A model generated the notes under the pieces. That model saw only the letters and a list, made by a program, of their open reading frames with translations. It did not search any database and was not told the DNA's origin. Made by a program: the position numbers and the translations under genes. A stretch of 34,602 nucleotides of DNA from Bacteroidota bacterium (GTDB taxonomy: Bacteria; Bacteroidota; Bacteroidia; Chitinophagales; Chitinophagaceae), in assembly GCA_963169635.1 (NCBI GenBank), contig CAUJDL010000039.1, forward strand, positions 1-34,602, in the 5' to 3' direction. Shown piece after piece: positions 1 to 7,695 of the stretch (its first letter is position 1; each line of letters begins with the position of its first letter).

Positions 1-1143
1 CAAAAAACAGCAGTAACGCGTTATTTTTCTTTAAAAGATCATGAGAGCATTACTTCTGTAAGTTATTTTAATGATATGTTTAAAACAAAAGCAGATGGTT
101 ATTTCTTAAGCTCTACAGCAGGTGCATTAAATTATTTAACAGCTACACCTTTAAATATTCCTAAACTTCAAGAGTTGTTAGAAGATAATTATTCTACTGC
201 TACTTTTAGTTTTGAAAAAGGAAGTATAGATGTAGTAAGTACATTTTATGCCAACCCAATGTTAAGTAGTATTTTAAAGAAATATTCAGGAGCAAAAGTA
301 AATACACATCTTGCAGAATTTTTTCCTAGTCAGCATTTAAATGGTACACTTTTATTTTCATTTAATCCTGAATTGTTCGATGGTTTATTAAAAGAATTAG
401 AAATTAAAGGTTTATTAGAAAGTGTATTAACACAAGTAGGCTTAACAAGTGCAGATGTTTTTAAAGCATTAAAAGGAGAGATTAATATGGCTTTATCAGA
501 TTTTAGTATAACAACTAAAGAAGTAATCTATCCAAGTTACGATGGTTCATCGCCTTATAAATCTACAAAAACTACACCTGAGTTTAAATTTATTTTAACT
601 GCACCTGTAGGCGATAAAGTAGCATTTAATAATTTAATGAATAAAGGTGTAGAGTATGGCTTTATTGCAAAAACAAGTACAGGCTATGGTGCAACAGATA
701 TGATGGCTTCTACTGGTTATTATTTCTCTGCTGATGAAAAAATAATTGTCATTGCAAGTAGCGAAGAAGTATATAAAGCTTATGTAGCTAATAAAACTAA
801 ATCAAATATTAGCTCTGATGTTTTATCAGAATTTTCTGGTAAAACTGCTGCTACATTCTTTGATATTAATAGCTTTTTAACAGGAATTATTAATAGTACT
901 AAAGAAGTACAATTACAAAAAGTATTAACTAGTGTAAACAATACTTTTAAAAATGTAGTAGCTACAACTAATAACTTTTCTGGCAACAGTATAAAGAGCA
1001 ATGTAAAAGTTAAAATGGCCAATGATAAAGACAATAGTTTAGTAAGTATTTTAAATATGATAACTGATGTTTATAATATTACTAAAGAAAATAAAAAAGC
1101 AAATGAAAGTATAGAAGAAGTAGCACCAAGCAGTGGTTACTAA
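1..1143 (+). CDS. DUF4836 family protein, 5' truncated by window edge
   Basis: The frame is open from base 1, so the first ATG visible at 76 is internal and the true start lies outside the window. About 380 residues are visible, without the expected N-terminal signal. The sequence resembles DUF4836, a Bacteroidota family of exported proteins, often lipoproteins, of unknown function. What I recognise is the alternation of short beta-strand segments with helical 'FNPELFDGLLKELEIKGLLE'-type stretches, followed by a segment stating that the protein contains repeated 'GEINMALSDF' and 'FFDINSFLTGI' type motifs. The C-terminus is polar and Lys/Glu-rich. A clear intrinsic terminator follows at 1163-1200, so this is the last gene of its transcript. 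The family assignment rests on memory of the fold pattern and is not certain; no catalytic motif is visible. Confidence 0.7.
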   Translation, partial: QKTAVTRYFSLKDHESITSVSYFNDMFKTKADGYFLSSTAGALNYLTATPLNIPKLQELLEDNYSTATFSFEKGSIDVVSTFYANPMLSSILKKYSGAKVNTHLAEFFPSQHLNGTLLFSFNPELFDGLLKELEIKGLLESVLTQVGLTSADVFKALKGEINMALSDFSITTKEVIYPSYDGSSPYKSTKTTPEFKFILTAPVGDKVAFNNLMNKGVEYGFIAKTSTGYGATDMMASTGYYFSADEKIIVIASSEEVYKAYVANKTKSNISSDVLSEFSGKTAATFFDINSFLTGIINSTKEVQLQKVLTSVNNTFKNVVATTNNFSGNSIKSNVKVKMANDKDNSLVSILNMITDVYNITKENKKANESIEEVAPSSGY

Positions 1144-1162
1144 AAAATAAAACATATTTGAT

Positions 1163-1200
1163 AAACCTCAAACAGATAAATATTTTGTTTGAGGTTTTTT
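1163..1200 (+). terminator. Rho-independent terminator after DUF4836 gene
   Basis: A perfect 12-bp inverted repeat (AAACCTCAAACA at 1163-1174, TGTTTGAGGTTT at 1186-1197) with an 11-nt loop runs directly into a T tract that continues past 1200. It lies 20 bases after the stop codon. Confidence 0.9.
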
Positions 1201-1281
1201 ATTTTATATCATACACTTCATCAAACAGGTAAGTACTAATAAAAAATATCTTCTTACATTCGCTACCTAAATTAAAGCGAT

Positions 1282-2127
1282 ATGAAAAAATTATTATTTT
1301 TTGTTGCATCAATTTTATTAAGCTTTGGTATAGATGCACAAATAAAAATGCCTGCACCTAGTCCTTTACAAACTGTAAGTCAGCATTTTGGACTTGGTAA
1401 AATTGAATTAAGTTATTCTCGTCCATCAGTAAAAGGAAGAGAAGTATTTAAAGAAGGAAGTGAGTTAGTGCCTTTAAATAATGTTTGGCGTACTGGTGCT
1501 AATGGTGCTACAACATTATATTTTACAGATGAGGTAACTATTAATGGTGTAAATATTGCTCCTGGAAAATATGGTTTATTAACAATACCTGGCAGCGATG
1601 AATGGACTATTATTATTTCAAAAGATACAACTGTTACTTCTCCTGCAGCATATAAACAAGCAAACGATGTAGTAAGATATAATGCTAAAGTAATGAAGCT
1701 AAAAAATAAATTAGAAATGTTTACTATACAGTTTGCTAATATTAAAGCAGAAAGTTGTGAACTGCATTTAATGTGGAACAAAACTGCTGTAAGCCTACCA
1801 ATTACTACTAATGTAAAAGATGTAGTAAGAGCAAAAACTGAACAAGCATTAGCTGCAGAAAAAGTTAGTACAGGTACTTATTATGCTGCTGCAAATTTTT
1901 ATTATGAGTACGATAAAAATTATGCTAAAGCATTACAATGTGTAAGTAAAGCTATTGATGCTTCACCAAAATCTTTTTGGATGTATATGTTAAAAGCAAG
2001 AATTGAAAAAGATGCTGGCGATAAAGTAAGTGCAAAAAAATCTGCAGAAAAATGTATTGAAGTAGCAACAGAACAAAAGAGTGATGACTATGTAAGAATG
2101 GCTAATAAATTTATAAAATCTTTATAA
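1282..2127 (+). CDS. DUF2911 domain-containing exported protein with C-terminal TPR-like helices
   Basis: A 281-residue protein with a signal peptide (residues 1 to about 19, MKKLLFFVASILLSFGIDAQ). Residues about 20-175 match the DUF2911 family: the opening 'PAPSPLQTVSQHFGLGKIEL', then 'SYSRPSVKGR' and 'VWRTGANGATTLYF', and 'APGKYGLLTIP'. The family is common in Bacteroidota and its function is unknown. Residues about 190-281 look helical and TPR-like (YAKALQCVSKAIDASP), which is frequent in this family. The gene is flanked by terminators on both sides (1163-1200 and 2149-2181), so it is probably monocistronic. TACATTCG at 1255-1262 is a one-mismatch candidate -7 box. The protein is expected to be periplasmic. 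The family call is confident; the role is not known. Confidence 0.9.
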   Translation: MKKLLFFVASILLSFGIDAQIKMPAPSPLQTVSQHFGLGKIELSYSRPSVKGREVFKEGSELVPLNNVWRTGANGATTLYFTDEVTINGVNIAPGKYGLLTIPGSDEWTIIISKDTTVTSPAAYKQANDVVRYNAKVMKLKNKLEMFTIQFANIKAESCELHLMWNKTAVSLPITTNVKDVVRAKTEQALAAEKVSTGTYYAAANFYYEYDKNYAKALQCVSKAIDASPKSFWMYMLKARIEKDAGDKVSAKKSAEKCIEVATEQKSDDYVRMANKFIKSL

Positions 2128-2148
2128 CCGCAACCAAAACTAACAAGC

Positions 2149-2181
2149 AAAGGCTGTCTTAACTTAAGCAGCCTTTTTTAT
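2149..2181 (+). terminator. Rho-independent terminator after DUF2911 gene
   Basis: The stem AAAGGCTG (2149-2156) pairs with CAGCCTTT (2169-2176). It can be extended by CTT/AAG around a bulged T, with loop AACTT. T-rich sequence follows. It lies between convergent genes but has a good T tract only in the plus direction. Confidence 0.8.
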
Positions 2182-2194
2182 TTTTTACAAAAAA

Positions 2195-3049
2195 TCATTT
2201 TACATATTTTTTGATAAAAGCAATTATTTTATTGTGTGTATCTGTAAGGTTTGTGCCTGTCCAACCATGGCTTTCTCCTATATAAGTATAATACTCATAA
2301 TTAACACCTGCTGTTGCTAATGCAGTTTGCAACTGATTACTTTCACTTATAGGTACTACTAAATCTGCTGTACCATGAAAAATAATTGTTGGAGGTACAG
2401 ATGATGAAACAAAATTTATAGGGCTTGCATTAAAATAAGCAGTTGGGTTTGTTGTAGGTGTAAAACCAATAACATTTTGAATAATTGGTTGAGAAAAAGT
2501 AGGCATTGGATGATTGTTATACATCCACTCCATATTAGTTGGACCAAATAAATCTACTACAGCTTTAATTTTATTATCTGTATTATATTTATAAGCTTTT
2601 AATAAAGATAAATGTGCACCAGCACTTGCACCTACAATACCTATCTTAGAAGTATTAATTTGATATTCATTTGCTTTAGTATCAATAAAATTGATAGCAG
2701 CATTTATATCGTCAATTTGTTGTTGTACTAAAACTGATGTACCATTTGCTAATCGATAATTAATATTAAAAACTGCGTAATTATTTAAAGCTGCTTTTAT
2801 GCTTGCAATATCAGCATCAAAATCTGTTTTATCTCCACCACTCCAACTACCTCCATGTACTAAAATAATAGGATAAGTTGTAGCTGTACTTCTATTAGCA
2901 GGTAAATAAACATCCATATTTTGTAATGCATTAGTTGATGCATATACTACATCTTTTAATACTTGCTCTGGTAATCCATTATCATCTGTTGTTTTTTTAC
3001 AAGAAGTTACAAAAGCAATAATGGTTATATAGAGTAATATTTTTTTCAT
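2195..3049 (-). CDS. Alpha/beta-hydrolase (carboxylesterase-type) lipoprotein
   Basis: A 284-residue predicted lipoprotein esterase or lipase of the BD-FAE/carboxylesterase type. The frame is open to 3079, but the ATG at 3049 gives a clean lipoprotein signal (MKKILLYITIIAFVTSC, Cys17), so I use that start. After the Cys come Lys-Lys and acidic residues, resembling Bacteroidota surface-lipoprotein export signals. Motifs numbered from this start: oxyanion-hole HGGSW at 65-69, nucleophile Ser142 in GASAG, acid Asp229 in GTADLVVP, and His261 in ESHGW, so the whole triad is present. The core 'DVYLPANRS...YPIILVHGG' is typical of enzymes releasing acyl or feruloyl groups, but the substrate cannot be read from the sequence. 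The gene converges on the DUF2911 gene and diverges from the GH73 gene. Confidence 0.9.
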   Translation of the reverse strand: MKKILLYITIIAFVTSCKKTTDDNGLPEQVLKDVVYASTNALQNMDVYLPANRSTATTYPIILVHGGSWSGGDKTDFDADIASIKAALNNYAVFNINYRLANGTSVLVQQQIDDINAAINFIDTKANEYQINTSKIGIVGASAGAHLSLLKAYKYNTDNKIKAVVDLFGPTNMEWMYNNHPMPTFSQPIIQNVIGFTPTTNPTAYFNASPINFVSSSVPPTIIFHGTADLVVPISESNQLQTALATAGVNYEYYTYIGESHGWTGTNLTDTHNKIIAFIKKYVK

Positions 3050-3149
3050 GGTATAATTATTAAATAAATGTAAGTTCAAAATAGTATCTTTAAAAAATAT
3101 TTTAATTAGCTATTGTAAATTGATAGTAAATGTAATTTAAAATATTTCT

Positions 3150-3647
3150 ATGCAAAAATTATTAAAATATGTTTTACTGATTGTTGGTTTAATTGTATTT
3201 TCTTTTTCATTTTCACATGCACAAACTGCTAAAAAATACATTCAAAAACATAGCAATACTGTAGCAGCACTTTCAGCTGAATATGGTATTCCTGTAAGTA
3301 TTATTACTGCTGTAAGTATTATAGAATCTGGTGCAGGCAAAAGCAGAAATTGTAAATTATTAAAAAACCATTTTGGCGTAAAAGGAAAAAATAATTTACT
3401 AAAAACAAAAGGTATTAAAAGTGCTTACAAACAATATACAACTGATGAAGATTCTTTTAAAGACTTTTGCAGAATTATTAGCAGAAAAAAATATTATGCT
3501 AAATTAAAAGGCAATGAAGATTATCAACTTTGGATAAATGCAATGGCAAATGCAAAGTACAGTACCAAACCTACTCTTTGGAAAAAAGAAGTTTTAAAAG
3601 GAATTAACACTTACAAAAAATATAGTAAATCTACAACAGAAGAATAA
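3150..3647 (+). CDS. Glucosaminidase-type peptidoglycan hydrolase (GH73-like)
   Basis: A 165-residue protein with a signal peptide (residues 1 to about 24, ending SFSHAQ). The rest is one compact domain of the GH73/N-acetylglucosaminidase family. Seen directly: 'YGIPVSIITAVSIIESGAGKS' with candidate catalytic Glu59, 'NHFGVKG' at 73-79, and 'AYKQYTTDEDSFKDF' followed by 'YYAKL'. This is the usual order in bacterial autolysins that cut the N-acetylglucosaminyl bond of peptidoglycan. There is no LysM, SH3 or other wall-binding domain, so the protein is near the minimum size for the family. It probably acts in the periplasm. The stop codon is separated by only 6 bases from the end of convergent tyrS, with no terminator between. 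Confidence 0.88.
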   Translation: MQKLLKYVLLIVGLIVFSFSFSHAQTAKKYIQKHSNTVAALSAEYGIPVSIITAVSIIESGAGKSRNCKLLKNHFGVKGKNNLLKTKGIKSAYKQYTTDEDSFKDFCRIISRKKYYAKLKGNEDYQLWINAMANAKYSTKPTLWKKEVLKGINTYKKYSKSTTEE

Positions 3648-3653
3648 TACTCT

Positions 3654-4931
3654 TTAAGCACAAGTAACCAAGTAATAATGCTTCTTCCCTTTTTGTACTA
3701 ATAAATATTTATTATGCAACAGCATACTTGCTTGAATAGTTTGTTGTATATCTTCTACTTTTTTTCTGTTAATACTAACACCACCATTTTGTAGCATTTT
3801 TCTTGCCTCTCCTTTACTTGGAAAAATTCCTGATTCTGCTAAAAAACTTATTGCATCTATAGCAGTATTAATTTTTGCTACATCAAAATTTATTTTTTGT
3901 ACACCTTCCATATTTTCTAAATCATCTTCACTTAAACTTTCTGCAGGTGCATTGGCATTTGCAAATAATTTTTCTGTTGTTTCTACTGCTTTTAAATATT
4001 CATTTTCGTTATGTACAAAAATGGTAACTTCTTTTGCTAAGGTTTTTTGTAATAATCTGGCAGCAGGATTTTCTTTATGTGCAGTAATTAATTGTTCAAT
4101 TACTTCTTTAGATAAGAAAGTAAAAATCTTTATCCATTTTTCTGCATCTGCATCACTTACATTTAACCAAAATTGATAAAACTGATAAGGTGTAGTTCTA
4201 TCTGCACTTAACCATACATTGCCACTTTCTGTTTTACCAAATTTGCCACCATCTGCTTTTGTAATTAATGGGCAAGTAAAAACAAATGCTTCGCCACTAC
4301 ATTTTCTTCTTATTAATTCTGCACCTGTTGTCATATTTCCCCATTGATCGCTACCACCAAATTGTAATTTACAATTCATATTATTATACAACCAATAATA
4401 ATCGTAGCCTTGCATAAGTTGATAAGCAAATTCAGTATAGCTGATACCTGTTTCTCCTTCTATACGTTTTTTTACACTATCTTTTGCCATCATATAATTT
4501 ACAGTAATATGCTTACCTACATCTCTTAAAAAATCTATAAACGAAATAGATTTAAACCAATCGTAATTATTTACTAAAACAGCAGCATTAGGTTTATCTG
4601 TATCAAAAGATAAAAATTTAGATAACTGATTTTTAATACCAGTAATATTTTTTTGTAAAGTAGCTTCGTCTAATAAATTTCTTTCAGCACTTTTACCTGT
4701 TGGGTCTCCTATCATACCTGTAGCACCACCAATTAAAGCCATTGGTTTATGGCCTGCATTTTGTACATGCACTAATAAAATAATAGGTACAAGGCTACCA
4801 ATATGTAAGCTTTCTGCAGTAGGGTCAAAACCTACATAGCCTGTAGTCATTTCTTTTAATAATTGTTCTTCTGTGCCAGGCATTATATCAGCTATCATAC
4901 CACGCCAACGTAATTCTTCAATTAAATTCAT
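3654..4931 (-). CDS. tyrS: Tyrosyl-tRNA synthetase
   Basis: This is a 425-residue class I aminoacyl-tRNA synthetase that charges tRNA-Tyr. The HIGH-type motif is HIGS at residues 43-46 after 'GFDPTAESL'. The tyrosine-binding region includes '[17 protein letters not shown]' and '[11 protein letters not shown]' (about 189-199). The KMSKS-type motif is KFGKT at 230-234, the form usual in bacterial TyrRS. Residues about 360-425 form the S4-like RNA-binding domain ('[20 protein letters not shown]'). Length and domain order match the bacterial standard. A perfect -7 element lies at 4949-4956. The upstream minus-strand gene ends 82 bases away, so partial co-transcription is possible. No T-box or other leader structure is visible. 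Confidence 0.98.
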   Translation of the reverse strand: MNLIEELRWRGMIADIMPGTEEQLLKEMTTGYVGFDPTAESLHIGSLVPIILLVHVQNAGHKPMALIGGATGMIGDPTGKSAERNLLDEATLQKNITGIKNQLSKFLSFDTDKPNAAVLVNNYDWFKSISFIDFLRDVGKHITVNYMMAKDSVKKRIEGETGISYTEFAYQLMQGYDYYWLYNNMNCKLQFGGSDQWGNMTTGAELIRRKCSGEAFVFTCPLITKADGGKFGKTESGNVWLSADRTTPYQFYQFWLNVSDADAEKWIKIFTFLSKEVIEQLITAHKENPAARLLQKTLAKEVTIFVHNENEYLKAVETTEKLFANANAPAESLSEDDLENMEGVQKINFDVAKINTAIDAISFLAESGIFPSKGEARKMLQNGGVSINRKKVEDIQQTIQASMLLHNKYLLVQKGKKHYYLVTCA

Positions 4932-4948
4932 TTAAAATAAAATTTGGG

Positions 4949-4956
4949 CAAATGTA
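4949..4956 (-). promoter_or_regulatory. -7 promoter element (TACATTTG) of tyrS
   Basis: A perfect match to the Bacteroidota TAnnTTTG element. It ends 17 bases before the tyrS ATG at 4931, giving a short leader. No TTG is seen at the usual -33 spacing. Confidence 0.55.
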
Positions 4957-5013
4957 AAAATTAAAACTACATACTGCTTTAATAGCAAATAATTAAGTAG
5001 TAAAAGTTAGATA

Positions 5014-6030
5014 TTAATATTCTTCTTGTTGTCTTTTATCTTCTCTTTTTCTTTTATTATCATTTACTTTATAAGGGTTATCATCGTCTGTAGCTTTTTG
5101 TTTTTTCTTAGATGGTTTAGAGTCTGTTAAAGGTTTTGGTACAGGAGGATTTCCAATTATTGGGTCCACACCATTCAAATCTACTTTATAATCAAATAGT
5201 TTATTAATATGCACCCAATGAGCATCAACCCATTTAAAACCTTCAAAATCTCCATCAGGTATAAGCGTTTGTTTTTGTTCTGGTGTATTGCCTTCGCTAA
5301 TTAAATGATCAAAAACAATGATACCCATTTCTTCATCATAAGTTACTCTTGCACGAGCATCTTTTTTATACTCTATACAAAATCTAAAAGCTGGTTGTTT
5401 AGGTTTTAATTCATCATTAGGATATTGAAAATATCTACCACCAAATTTTGGTGTACCATTATTATCAAAAGTTAATACATCAATCCATTTTTTATTACTC
5501 TTTTCATTGTTTTCATCAAAGCCTATTAAGGTATAATATTTTTTATTTTGATAAGTGGTTAAAATAATTTTATAATACAAAGCCCCAATCCATCTGTTTG
5601 TATTTCTAATAGAATCTACAGGATTTTCAGTATCATCAGAAGCATCAAAAAGTGGAATTAATTTTAAACTTCCATCATGAGTATTTAATTGTATAGCACC
5701 TTTTTGCCTAACAGAACTATAATCTTTTTCTAATTGCCAAGTAAAAATTTTAAATGTACTATCAGGTGCATAAAGTTTAGAAATGGTATTAATAGAATCG
5801 AAATTGTAATAAAAAGAATAAGGTGTTTTTAATGCTTTTACTAAACCTCTGGTAAAATTGCTATCTGCTCTATATCTATCTACAACATCATCTGCCATTA
5901 CCATATTTCTAGCAAAAGGAATCATTTCTTTTTCTAAATTATTTAATAACTGTTTATTTTCTGTTGTAAGCTTTTGTGCTACTACAGTAAAAGAAATTAT
6001 AGACAACAACCATGAAAAAAATATTTTCAT
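5014..6030 (-). CDS. Exported protein of unknown function with charged C-terminal tail
   Basis: A 338-residue protein with a signal peptide (residues 1 to about 18, ending FTVVAQ). I do not recognise a named family. Residues about 20-270 are a mixed alpha/beta region rich in aromatic residues ('YYKIILTTYQNKKYYTLIGF', 'FGGRYFQYP', 'FKWVDAHWVHINKLFDYK'). This resembles uncharacterised conserved Bacteroidota proteins. Residues about 285-338 form a low-complexity tail, first proline-rich (GNPPVPKPL) and then strongly charged (KPSKKKQK, DDDNPYK, NDNKRKREDKRQQEEY). No cysteine pair, metal site or catalytic motif stands out. The stop codon is 82 bases upstream of tyrS on the same strand, but tyrS has its own promoter element. 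A weak promoter (TAACTTGA) lies just upstream of the start. Confidence 0.8.
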   Translation of the reverse strand: MKIFFSWLLSIISFTVVAQKLTTENKQLLNNLEKEMIPFARNMVMADDVVDRYRADSNFTRGLVKALKTPYSFYYNFDSINTISKLYAPDSTFKIFTWQLEKDYSSVRQKGAIQLNTHDGSLKLIPLFDASDDTENPVDSIRNTNRWIGALYYKIILTTYQNKKYYTLIGFDENNEKSNKKWIDVLTFDNNGTPKFGGRYFQYPNDELKPKQPAFRFCIEYKKDARARVTYDEEMGIIVFDHLISEGNTPEQKQTLIPDGDFEGFKWVDAHWVHINKLFDYKVDLNGVDPIIGNPPVPKPLTDSKPSKKKQKATDDDNPYKVNDNKRKREDKRQQEEY

Positions 6031-6244
6031 ACTACATAAAATTATTGCTCAAGTTACAAGATTAATTATTTATCAGCATCAAGCATCTAAACTATTAAAA
6101 ATTTAAGATTTTATTAGATGAGTTTGCTTTTATAAATATGTCTTAACAACTGTTTTTCTATTAACGATGTTAATTACTGCATAAATTTGTTAATATAATA
6201 CACAACCCTATTTTTACAAAGCCTTTAGCTATATTTTTGGGTTT
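6031..6244. other. Divergent intergenic region
   Basis: A 214-base AT-rich spacer between the exported protein (minus) and the L,D-transpeptidase (plus). It contains two exact TAnnTTTG matches facing plus (6182-6189 TAAATTTG and 6232-6239 TATTTTTG). I see no RNA gene, open frame of note or strong hairpin. Confidence 0.6.
6232..6239 (+). promoter_or_regulatory. -7 promoter element (TATTTTTG), predicts near-leaderless mRNA
   Basis: An exact TAnnTTTG match ending only 5 bases before the ATG at 6245, so a start of transcription at the usual distance would fall at or near the start codon. A second match at 6182-6189 would give a leader of about 50 bases. Confidence 0.4.
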
Positions 6245-7003
6245 ATGAAGTTGAAAGTTTGGTCATTTACTTGTTTATTTTTTTTATTGAGTAGTACTAT
6301 TATTGCACAAACTTCTTTTTTGGATTATCAAAAAAGATTTCCAAGAGTTGCTAAAGCATTAAAAGCAAAAGAAGATACATTAAAAAAGCAATTTGAACAG
6401 GCAAAATTACAATGGCCTCCTAAACAATTATACATACGTAGTTTTAAGTTCGACTCTCAATTAGAAGTTTGGGTACGCAATAGCAGTAAAGAAAAATATC
6501 AATTATTTAAAACTTATAAAGTTTGTGCATTAAGTGGTAATCTAGGACCTAAAAGAATGGAAGGAGATTATCAAGTGCCAGAAGGCTTTTATTATATCAA
6601 TAACTTTAACCCAAATAGTGAATATCATTTAAGTTTAGGTATTAATTATCCTAATGCATCTGATTTATTATTAAGCGATTCTGCAAAACCCGGTAGCGAT
6701 ATTTATATTCATGGCAGTTGTACTACTGTTGGTTGTATTCCTGTAATGGATAAGCCTATGGAAGAAATTTATATTCTAAGTTCTTATGCCAAACATTTTG
6801 GCAATGATTTTATACCCATTCATATTTTTCCTATAAAATTTAATAATACCAAAAGTGCTCAAAAACTAAAACTTGTAACAGAAGATGATAGAGAGTATAA
6901 ACTTTTTACTGAAAAGTTAAAAGAAGTTTTTGAATATTTTGAACTCCATAAACAACTACCTATTATTTCTATTAACGATAATGGAGATTATGTAATTTTA
7001 TAA
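6245..7003 (+). CDS. L,D-transpeptidase (YkuD family) murein enzyme
   Basis: A 252-residue exported enzyme with a signal peptide (residues 1 to about 22, ending TIIAQ). The YkuD catalytic signature is complete: 'DIYIHGSCTTVGCIPV', with His156 and nucleophile Cys164, preceded by 'GPKRMEGDYQVPEGFYYI', the typical substrate-loop region. Such enzymes make 3-3 cross-links in peptidoglycan, or attach proteins to it, using a Cys acyl-enzyme. The layout (N-terminal helical segment, catalytic domain about 60-200, short C-terminal helix) is like the ErfK/YafK-type proteins of Gram-negatives; the VGCIP ending is close to YafK-like members, some of which act as amidases rather than transpeptidases. A small exported protein follows 46 bases downstream and is probably co-transcribed. 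Confidence 0.93.
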   Translation: MKLKVWSFTCLFFLLSSTIIAQTSFLDYQKRFPRVAKALKAKEDTLKKQFEQAKLQWPPKQLYIRSFKFDSQLEVWVRNSSKEKYQLFKTYKVCALSGNLGPKRMEGDYQVPEGFYYINNFNPNSEYHLSLGINYPNASDLLLSDSAKPGSDIYIHGSCTTVGCIPVMDKPMEEIYILSSYAKHFGNDFIPIHIFPIKFNNTKSAQKLKLVTEDDREYKLFTEKLKEVFEYFELHKQLPIISINDNGDYVIL

Positions 7004-7049
7004 TTGTAATTACTTAATATTGCTAAATAATTAATTAAACACTTAAAAA

Positions 7050-7568
7050 ATGAAGAAGCTTTTTATTCCTTTAATAGTATCGTTTTGTACTATTTTATTT
7101 GCATTACCAGCAAATGCACAAACTAATTGGGTATTAAAAAAAATAGATAATAGAATATCTGTAAAATTTCCTGCAGAGCCTTCCCCAATTGCAGAAGGTG
7201 TAACTGGATATAAATTTTTATATACAGATAGTAGTTTAATAACTGCATCATTGGCAGATTTAGAGCAAATGGGTTTAGACTCTGCTACATTAGCTGGTTT
7301 AATAGAAACAGAAGAATTTTTTGAACAATTTAAAGTAGGCTTAACAGGCCAAACACCAGATGCTGAAATTACAAAATCTGTTATTGTAAAATGGAATAAT
7401 TATGTAGCTTATGAAATTGAAGGAGTAGATAAATCGAAAAATCAAAAAATATTTTTCAAATGTATATTTATAGGTGCTAAGATGTATGTATTTTCTTGCA
7501 TATTTAATTCAACAACAGATATACTGCAAAAAGAAACCTACTTTAAATCCATAGAACTAACAAAATAG
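7050..7568 (+). CDS. Small exported protein of unknown function
   Basis: A 172-residue protein with a clear signal peptide (MKKLFIPLIVSFCTILFALP, cleavage after ANAQ). The mature part carries a 'VKFPAEPSP' motif near its start and ends with 'FFKCIFIGAKMYVFSCIFN' and 'KETYFKSIEL'. This pattern (FPxxP near the start, a F-K-C or Y-x-F strand, and a final YFKSIEL) resembles the PsbP/DUF1795-like fold seen in many small exported proteins, but I cannot name a function. Two cysteines in the last third may be paired. It sits 46 bases after the L,D-transpeptidase and is followed by a terminator, so the two form a likely two-gene operon; a role in envelope maintenance is only an inference from that position. 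Confidence 0.8.
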   Translation: MKKLFIPLIVSFCTILFALPANAQTNWVLKKIDNRISVKFPAEPSPIAEGVTGYKFLYTDSSLITASLADLEQMGLDSATLAGLIETEEFFEQFKVGLTGQTPDAEITKSVIVKWNNYVAYEIEGVDKSKNQKIFFKCIFIGAKMYVFSCIFNSTTDILQKETYFKSIELTK

Positions 7569-7590
7569 TTATTTTCTAAAAAATTTATAG

Positions 7591-7620
7591 AAACCTCTTG
7601 TAAAAAAAGAGGTTTTTTTT
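7591..7620 (+). terminator. Rho-independent terminator of the L,D-transpeptidase operon
   Basis: The 9-bp stem AAACCTCTT (7591-7599) / AAGAGGTTT (7607-7615) with a 7-base A-rich loop runs into eight T residues. Confidence 0.9.
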
Positions 7621-7664
7621 ATTTATTAATCTAAATAACTATAAAATATTTTGAAAATAGGGTG

Positions 7665-7672
7665 TATATTTG
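7665..7672 (+). promoter_or_regulatory. -7 promoter element (TATATTTG) of TonB receptor gene
   Basis: An exact TAnnTTTG match 23 bases before the ATG at 7696 and downstream of the previous terminator. A TTG at 7651-7653 is too close (11 bases) to be a standard -33 element. Confidence 0.5.
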
Positions 7673-7695
7673 CCCTTTGCGATTAAATTATATTT

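Noticed and set aside
76-78. ATG as start of the first gene
   Set aside because: The frame is open to base 1 with plausible coding sequence and no promoter or signal peptide follows the ATG.
3050-3079. N-terminal extension of the hydrolase from 3079
   Set aside because: It would place ten polar residues before a complete lipoprotein signal starting at the ATG at 3049.
7621-7695. Cobalamin or other riboswitch before the TonB receptor
   Set aside because: Only about 75 bases lie between the terminator and the start codon, with a promoter box in the middle, so there is no room and no B12-box-like sequence.
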